From: Sva-07 sp963793335
GTDB lineage: Bacteria; Actinomycetota; Acidimicrobiia; Acidimicrobiales; Ilumatobacteraceae
Length of the DNA stretch: 64,000 nucleotides
Assembly (NCBI GenBank): GCA_963793335.1
Contig: CAWBZS010000022.1
Coordinates: 59,734-123,733, forward strand
Direction of reading: 5' to 3'
A model generated the notes under the pieces. The model was not told where the DNA came from and made no database searches. It was given only the letters and a program-made list of their open reading frames with translations. Positions within the stretch are counted from its first letter, which is position 1; every line of letters starts with the position of its first letter. The position numbers were made by a program, and so were the translations under genes. Shown here in pieces: positions 58,638 through 64,000 of this stretch.

Positions 58638-59210
58638 TCACGCACATTGCGAGTGCCACCGTGCCCACGCGATGGGGTGACTTCGTCTGTCATGCCTACC
58701 GACGACCCGACGGCATCGAGCACCTCGTACTCGTGATGGGAGCCCTCGACCACGAGCCGCTCGTTCGCGTGCATTCCGAGTGCCTCACCGGCGACGTGTT
58801 CGCATCGGCACGCTGCGACTGCGGTGCCCAACGCGACCTCGCGCTGGAGCTGATCGCAGCCGAGGGCCACGGTGCCCTGATCTACCTGCGCGGGCAGGAG
58901 GGGCGTGGCATCGGTCTCGGCGAGAAGATCCGCGCCTACGCACTCCAGGAACGCGGCTACGACACCGTCGACGCCAACCTCGCGCTCGGCCATCCCGTCG
59001 ACGGGCGCGACTACGCCGACGCCGCCGACATCCTGCGCGCTCTGGGTGCCGACTCGATCCGATTGCTCACCAACAACCCGGACAAGATCGAGGCGCTGAC
59101 GAGCAATGGCAATCGACGTCCTCGGTCGCTCACCGATCGTGATCGCCCCGACCGGGCACAACGCCGTCTACCTCGACACCAAACGCGAGCGGATGGGCCA
59201 CGCATCCTGA
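58634..59210 (+). CDS. ribA: GTP cyclohydrolase II (one frameshift)
   Basis: About 192 residues, start GTG 58634 overlapping the regulator's stop. It opens the GTP ring in the first step of riboflavin synthesis. The zinc ligands are in CLTGDVFASARCDCGAQ, the arginine finger region in YLRGQEGRGIGLGEKIRA, and LGADSIRLLTNNPDKIEAL is the GTP-binding end. Near 59110 one extra A breaks the frame; without it the tail reads IDVLGRSPIVIAPTGHNAVY, a normal C-terminus. This is the single-domain form, without the RibB domain. Its product pathway also feeds FbiC, encoded divergently. Confidence 0.9.
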
Positions 59211-59219
59211 GGATCTTGG

Positions 59220-60617
59220 TCACCCGGCGAGACAGCCCGGGTCGAGCGGGGTGTGATTGACCACGGTTCCGTAGCCCGGCAGCCGGAACAACCCCTCCGC
59301 GTTGATCAGCTGGACGACTGCGTCCCCCGCGGGTTGGTCGAGCATCTTCATCTGCCGCAGCAGGGCAGCGGCCACGACGGGCGCGGCGAAGCTGGTGCCG
59401 GTCCAACGGGCCCAGTGCTTGAAGTTGTCTGGGTCGACACTGCCCGGACGTGGGAACACCTCCATCTTCCCCTTGAACTCGAAGAACGCACTGACCAGAT
59501 CGGAGCCTGGGGCGCACGCATCGACCCATGGCCCGTGGTTGCTGTACGGCGCCGGGCCATACGGGTCGATCGATGCCACGGCGACCACGTCGGGAAGACA
59601 GGCCGGGAACATCGGCCGGTCCGTCGCATCGTTGCCAGCCGAAGCCACCACCACCGCACCGGTGCTGCGCACACGGCGAACCGCTGCCGACAGGGCCTCC
59701 ATGTCGTCGTCGGCGTAGCCCCCGAATGACATGTTGACGATCGTCCGATCGTCGAGGTGCTTCCCCCGGCGGAGCTTCTCGATCGCCTTGATCACCGTCC
59801 ACACGTCGACGTCGCCGAACGACTTGACCACGCGTACCGGCATGATTCGCCGGCCCGGAGCGAGGAGATGCACCAAACCGGCAATGAAGGTGCCGTGTCC
59901 GCTGGCCGGATCGAGGAACCCGTCGGCTGGATTCTCGGGATCCTGCCCGTCGGGCTGCTCCTGCTGGCCCGAGTACTGCTTCGACAGCGCACGCAGCATC
60001 GGCGGGCACGTTCGCTTGTCGGCGATGCCCGTGTCCAGAATGACGACCTTCGGCTTCTTGGACGAGGACCGCTCATAGGGGTGAGGTGTGTGCTTCGGTT
60101 CGGCCGCTGGCCGCGCCGTGCTCGAACGATCTCCGGAGCAGACGTAGGAGTTGTCGAGCGTCGAGCTGGCATACACCGGGTTCGCATACACCGGGCTGGC
60201 GTACACCGGGTTCGCATAGACCGGATTCGCGTACACGGGGTTCGCATAGACCGGGTTCGCATACACCGGATTCGCATACACCGGATTGGCGTACACCGGA
60301 TTCGCGTACACGGGTGTGGCGAACATCACGTAGTTGGGTTCGACGCGGGCACCCCGGTAGCGGAGTTCAGCCACTGCCTCGTCGACGTCGCCGTCGATGA
60401 AGATCCGGTGCAGCTGAAGAGAACCTTCGACCTCGATCGTCTCGAGGCTGGCTTCGGCCTCCGGAAACAGCGCCAGGGCCGCGTCTCGGGCGTCGTCGTC
60501 GAGGCAGACGATTTGGTGCGGTCGCTCGGCGTGACCTCCACCGCGGCGCCCATAGGTCACCCGATTCGACCATCCGGGTCGTGGCGGTGGTGGTCGGTCT
60601 GGTCGAACGTCGGGCAT
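59220..60617 (-). CDS. intracellular subtilisin-like (S8) protease with VYANP repeat linker
   Basis: 465 residues, intact, without a signal peptide. Residues 30-110 look like an inhibitor I9-type propeptide (ending ARVEPNYVMFA). Then ten tandem VYA(N/S)(P/S) pentapeptides join it to the catalytic domain. The triad is Asp in KVVILDTGIADKR (about 194), His in ASGHGTFIAGLVH (about 240) and Ser in WTGTSFAAPVVAA (about 409), with the oxyanion Asn in VVASAGNDATD. It starts two bases after the stop of the cyclase-STAND-TPR gene, with CAGGAG as ribosome site across that stop. The pair is therefore translationally coupled, suggesting the protease is controlled by, or acts with, that sensor ATPase. Confidence 0.85.
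   Translation of the reverse strand: MPDVRPDRPPPPRPGWSNRVTYGRRGGGHAERPHQIVCLDDDARDAALALFPEAEASLETIEVEGSLQLHRIFIDGDVDEAVAELRYRGARVEPNYVMFATPVYANPVYANPVYANPVYANPVYANPVYANPVYANPVYASPVYANPVYASSTLDNSYVCSGDRSSTARPAAEPKHTPHPYERSSSKKPKVVILDTGIADKRTCPPMLRALSKQYSGQQEQPDGQDPENPADGFLDPASGHGTFIAGLVHLLAPGRRIMPVRVVKSFGDVDVWTVIKAIEKLRRGKHLDDRTIVNMSFGGYADDDMEALSAAVRRVRSTGAVVVASAGNDATDRPMFPACLPDVVAVASIDPYGPAPYSNHGPWVDACAPGSDLVSAFFEFKGKMEVFPRPGSVDPDNFKHWARWTGTSFAAPVVAAALLRQMKMLDQPAGDAVVQLINAEGLFRLPGYGTVVNHTPLDPGCLAG
60166..60315. repeat. ten tandem 15-base units encoding VYANP
   Basis: Ten perfect-length units of TTCGCATACACCGGG and close variants (changes at positions 3, 7, 10, 12 and 15) run without interruption. 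On the minus strand each encodes P-V-Y-A-N or S. Changes are mostly silent third-base substitutions, so the amino-acid repeat is under selection while the array may still vary in copy number. Confidence 0.95.
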
Positions 60618-60619
60618 GG

Positions 60620-63528
60620 CTACTCCTGTGGTTGTTCGGTCGGTCCTGGCTCTGGTTCGGATGCCTCGAATGGCGGTGCTGAATGGTTCGATCCTTCGGG
60701 CGCGGCATCACCCTGAGCGATCACCTGCTCGAGGATCCGGCACGTCAGCGCGGCGGTCTCCACCGGGTCGAGGGCGGCGCCCGCAGCCACCTCGGCGGCC
60801 AACTCGCTGGGCTCGAGGTAGGCAGCGGCGTCGGCGCGTACCCGGTCGAGCTCCTCGGCATCGGTGTCGTAGAGGCGGTGGCCCGCTGCATCCAACCCTG
60901 CGACGGCGGCGGACTGCAGACGCACGGCCATTGCCCACTGGTCGAGCAGGCTCGCGAGTCGGGCGGCGACCACCGCCGAAAACGCGAGCATCACCGGCTG
61001 GCCGATCACCAGGGCCGCATCGAGCGACGCCAGCTGATACCGCGCGGCACCGGAGGTGTCGCCCTGCCGCAATGCCAGCTCGGCCACGTTGCCGTTGGCG
61101 GATGCGACCTTGGGCTCCAGCTCGAGTTCCGTGTACGCCTGGAGTTCCCGTCTGAATGCCGCCTCGCTCTCGCCGAGTTCACCTGCGGTGAACTGCGCAA
61201 TGCCGAGCAGATTCCACATGCGAGCACCATCGCTCACACTGAGGTCACGCTCCAGCGCCTCCACGCGAGGAGCGCAGCAGCAGCGTGATCACCCCGGCGA
61301 AGCAGCACCTCTCCCCTGGTGCGCTCGATCGCCACACCCGACCAGGTTGGAGTTCCGACGTTGTCGCGAACCTCCATGGCAGCGCCGAGCAGGCGGTCTG
61401 CCTCCTCATGGCTCCCGCGCCGCAGGTGAAGGTCTGCGAGCGCGGCGAGCATCGCGGGGCGCGCCGGCGTGCGTTCGATCAGACGGTCGGACAGATCGGT
61501 GAGCTCGGTCGTGCCGGCAACGAACTGCTGTGTCGCATCGTGGTGCGCGGCGATCGTGCAGGCAATCGTCTGGGCCAGCTGCTGGTCGGTGTCGACCAGT
61601 CCACCAATCAGGCCTCGCAGATTGGCGAGCTCCACATCGACCTCCCCCAGCCACCGACGATCCGGGGGCCGCCACGGCCCGACACGTGCGATCAGGTCTC
61701 GAGCGGCGCACAGCACCGCACGATCCGCTTCACCCGACTCGACGAGCAGGCCGAACGCAAAGACTCGTACCGACTCGAGAAGCCGGTAGCGGGTTCCGTC
61801 GACCGACTGGTCGATCACCACCAGCGACTTGTCGACGAGCGACCACACCAACTCGGCGACATCGTCCGCGAGCACCAACGAGGAGTCGTCAACTTCGTAT
61901 GGCTCCGGCGCAACGTCGCCCGGTTCAAGGGCATCCGAGGAGCGCTCGATGTCTCCAGCGACGACGACCGCAGCGGCACGCAAGGTGAATGAGCCAGCGA
62001 AGACTCCAAGGCGACGAAGCGTTGCGCGTTCGGCTTCCTCGAGCAGGTCGTAGCTTCCTTGGAGCAGCCCGAGCAGCGTTCGTTGGCGTTCGGGGAGACG
62101 CCGCTCCTTGGTCCGCACGAGCGCAAAACGGTCGTCGAGGCCCGCGAGGATCTCGGGAACGGTCAGCACCGCAACGCGCGCCGCAGCGATCTCGATCGCC
62201 AACGGAAGTCCATCGAGGCGACGGCAGATCCCGGCGATGTCCGCCAGGTACCGCGTCATGTCGAGGTCAGGCCGAACCGCCGACGCACGGTCCACAAACA
62301 ACGCCACGCCCGCTGACGATGCGATCTCGTCCGGGGGTGCGTCCGCGGGCGCGACATCGAGCGCATCGAGCCTCCACACGACCTCGGCGGGCACGTTCAG
62401 TGGCTCACGACTGGTGACCAGGATCGCCGCACCGGCACCGGCCAGCCGCGGCAACACGTCGGCGCACGCGTCGAGGCAGCTCTCCGCATTGTCGACCACG
62501 AGCAAGCAGCGCTGCTCCCTCGCCCACCGCTCCAGGTCGAGCCGTGTGTCGGAGTCGGTACTCGGGCTGAGGCCAACGGCGTCGGCGATTCTCGGCGCCA
62601 CCAACCCGGCGCTCGTCGCATCGGCGAGCTCCACGAACCACACACCGTCGGGCCACTCACTGACGCTCTCGAAACCGATCTCCACCGCCAGCCGGGTCTT
62701 GCCGATGCCCCCCGGGCCCACCACACTCGCGATGAAACCCTGACTCAGCATCTCGGTGACACGGTCGAGTACGTCCCGACGGCCGACGAACGACGTGGAC
62801 TGACGCACGAGGTTGTGGCCATCGGCCGGTGTGACGCGCATCGGACGGTCGTTGACGGCAGCGCCGATCGCATCGAGTCGAATCAATTCGACCGGCTCGT
62901 CGAAGTCGCGCACGCGGTACCGACCGAGCGGCACGTCGCTCACCGGGGCTGGGGCGCGCCGTCGGTCGAGCGTCGATCGGGTCGCCACGATCTGACCGCC
63001 GTGAGCGGCATTGACGACACGCGCCGCCTGATGCACGGCGAGCGCCACGTAGTTGTCGTTCCGAGGCTTCGCAACGCCGGCGTGCACACCGATGCGCACG
63101 CGGATCTCGCCGTCCGGCGGCCACTCCTCGGCATGCAGCTCGCGCTGGACCCGGGCACTGGCCGCGACCGCCTGGTCGACATGATCGAACGCGACCACGA
63201 ATGCGTCACCTTCGGTGCCGAGGACGTGCCCGCCGAACGCATCCATCGCCGCTCGAACGATGTCGCTGTGACGCTCGAAGAGATCCGCGGCGTCGTCGGG
63301 TCGCCGCTTGAGAACCCGAGTGGAGCCTTCGATGTCGGTGAACACGAACGTCACGGTCCCCGTTGGCAGCGCGTTCGACGCGGTCGACGGCGCGCTCGCA
63401 CCGGGACCTGTCACATCGCGCTCCGCGGCGAGCTCATCGTGCCAGTGTCGCGCATCGGCCGAGAGCGACTTGACGTAGGGCGGTTCGGGTCCTGAGCCAG
63501 ATGCTCGCAGCGCCCTCCTGCAGCTCAC
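60620..63528 (-). CDS. class III nucleotide cyclase - STAND ATPase - TPR sensor protein (one frameshift)
   Basis: About 969 residues. The N-terminal part (about 55-210) is a class III adenylate/guanylate cyclase domain: TVTFVFTDIEGSTRVLKRRP, GGHVLGTEGDAFVVAFDHVD and VRIGVHAGVAKPRNDNYVAL. Next is an NB-ARC-like STAND ATPase: TSFVGRRDVLDRV, Walker A VVGPGGIGKTRLAVEI near 271, Walker B QRCLLVVDNAESCLD and DGLPLAIEIAAARVA. The C-terminal third is TPR-like helical repeats. The frame changes near 61250 within the repeats and continues VEALERDLSVSDGARMWNLL. Such proteins are regulators or sensors; cyclase activity is uncertain. It is the first gene of a pair with the S8 protease. The start could instead be GTG 63414. 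Confidence 0.83.
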
Positions 63529-63615
63529 GAGATCCTTCGCGTCGTTGCGTCCTGTCGCGGCAGTACAATGGAGGGATCAGCCGCGACCCGCTCGCGTGCT
63601 GCACATATCAAACAC

Positions 63616-64000
63616 GGGGCTGACTGGTTTCGACGTCAGTAACGCTGTTCGAGTTTGCGACCCGAGTTTCTCAGACTCGCTAAACGGGGAAACCACAAGA
63701 ATTGCCGATGAGCAGTTCGCTCTCGCCGCCTGATTTCGATCAGATGAGTGAAGAGTCATCGTGAGCAGAAATGTCGCACGGGGCCACTCCATCACAGCCC
63801 GGCAACAGAAGTGAGGGATGACAGCAGGAAAGACTGCTGACGGCGAGAAAGACCGCTGACATTCGGGAAAGACCGAGCGTGGTCCGCCTCGAGCGGACAG
63901 CCGACCCGTCGGTGTCACAGCGTCAGTGACAATGCCGGGAATGGTCGTAGCAAGTTCGTTCACCGGCTGATGGACGGGGGTTCGATTCCCCCCAGCTCCA
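63616..64000 (+). ncRNA. ssrA: tmRNA (SsrA), complete except the 3' CCA
   Basis: The 5' end GGGGCTGACTGGTTTCGAC is the conserved tmRNA start, and its first seven bases pair with CAGCTCC at the window end (one G-T pair). The last base A is the discriminator; CCA would fall outside. The T arm GGTTCGATTCC lies near the end. The tag frame ends IADEQFALAA and TGA at 63732; the exact resume codon is not fixed, but the tag may begin near GETTR. TACAAT at 63564-63569 could be a -10 box; no good -35 is seen. Length and layout fit the one-piece actinobacterial form. It rescues stalled ribosomes with SmpB. Confidence 0.95.

Noticed and set aside
60166..60315. Tandem 15-base repeats considered as a possible CRISPR-like array
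   Set aside because: The units are directly adjacent with no spacers and encode a regular pentapeptide in frame within an intact protease gene.
63998..64000. CCA at the window end taken as the encoded 3' CCA of the tmRNA
   Set aside because: The pairing with the 5' end shows that the last A is the discriminator and the two Cs are part of the acceptor stem; an encoded CCA would lie beyond the window.

Overview
The window is high-GC DNA from a free-living actinobacterium. FbiC (coenzyme F420), the mec-cysM-murI-rph-rdgB gene order also known from mycobacteria, a CysM of the O-phosphoserine type and the tmRNA all point to Actinomycetota. The sulfotransferase-rich cell-surface locus would suit a marine member of the Acidimicrobiia such as Ilumatobacter, but that assignment is inference.

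Layout. (1) 1-18.6 kb: surface-polysaccharide genes: a Wzz/tyrosine-kinase protein, a Wzy-like membrane protein, a sugar-nucleotide epimerase, glycosyltransferases, a HAD-type hydrolase, and at least eight sulfotransferases. An IS256-family element (about 6793-8184) sits among them with a truncated gene on each side. (2) 18.6-31.2 kb: a minus-strand operon led by a two-module nonribosomal peptide synthetase (A-PCP-C-A-PCP-TE), followed by a stand-alone thioesterase, a small lipoprotein, an ABC exporter, a glycosyltransferase, a DegT-type aminotransferase and a sulfotransferase. (3) 31.2-45.3 kb: a sulfotransferase gene interrupted by an IS5-family element with a TAA target duplication, a formyltransferase/GINT1-like protein, more glycosyltransferases, an acetyltransferase, a DUF4012 protein, a tyrosine phosphatase, a polysaccharide deacetylase, the initiating sugar transferase and a NeuD-like acyltransferase. 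(4) 45.3-64 kb: mostly housekeeping genes: a short tRNA, rdgB, rph, murI, cysM, mec, smpB, fbiC, a HxlR regulator with ribA, then a cyclase-STAND-TPR protein coupled to a subtilisin-like protease with a VYANP repeat array, and finally the tmRNA.

Together, regions 1-3 look like a locus for making, modifying (sulfation, acylation, formylation, deacetylation) and exporting a cell-surface glycan, with a peptide- or lipopeptide-making operon embedded in it. The initiating transferase, the Wzz/BY-kinase and the phosphatase fit a Wzy-dependent pathway. No flippase and no PAPS-synthesis genes are visible.

Quality caveat. Many genes, especially between 0.1 and 44 kb, are split between reading frames at single positions while domain order stays intact. 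Even conserved single-copy genes (fbiC, ribA) are affected. I read most of these as one-base sequence errors and give gene limits that span the frame changes; some may be true decay. Codon-level start and stop calls in such genes are approximate.
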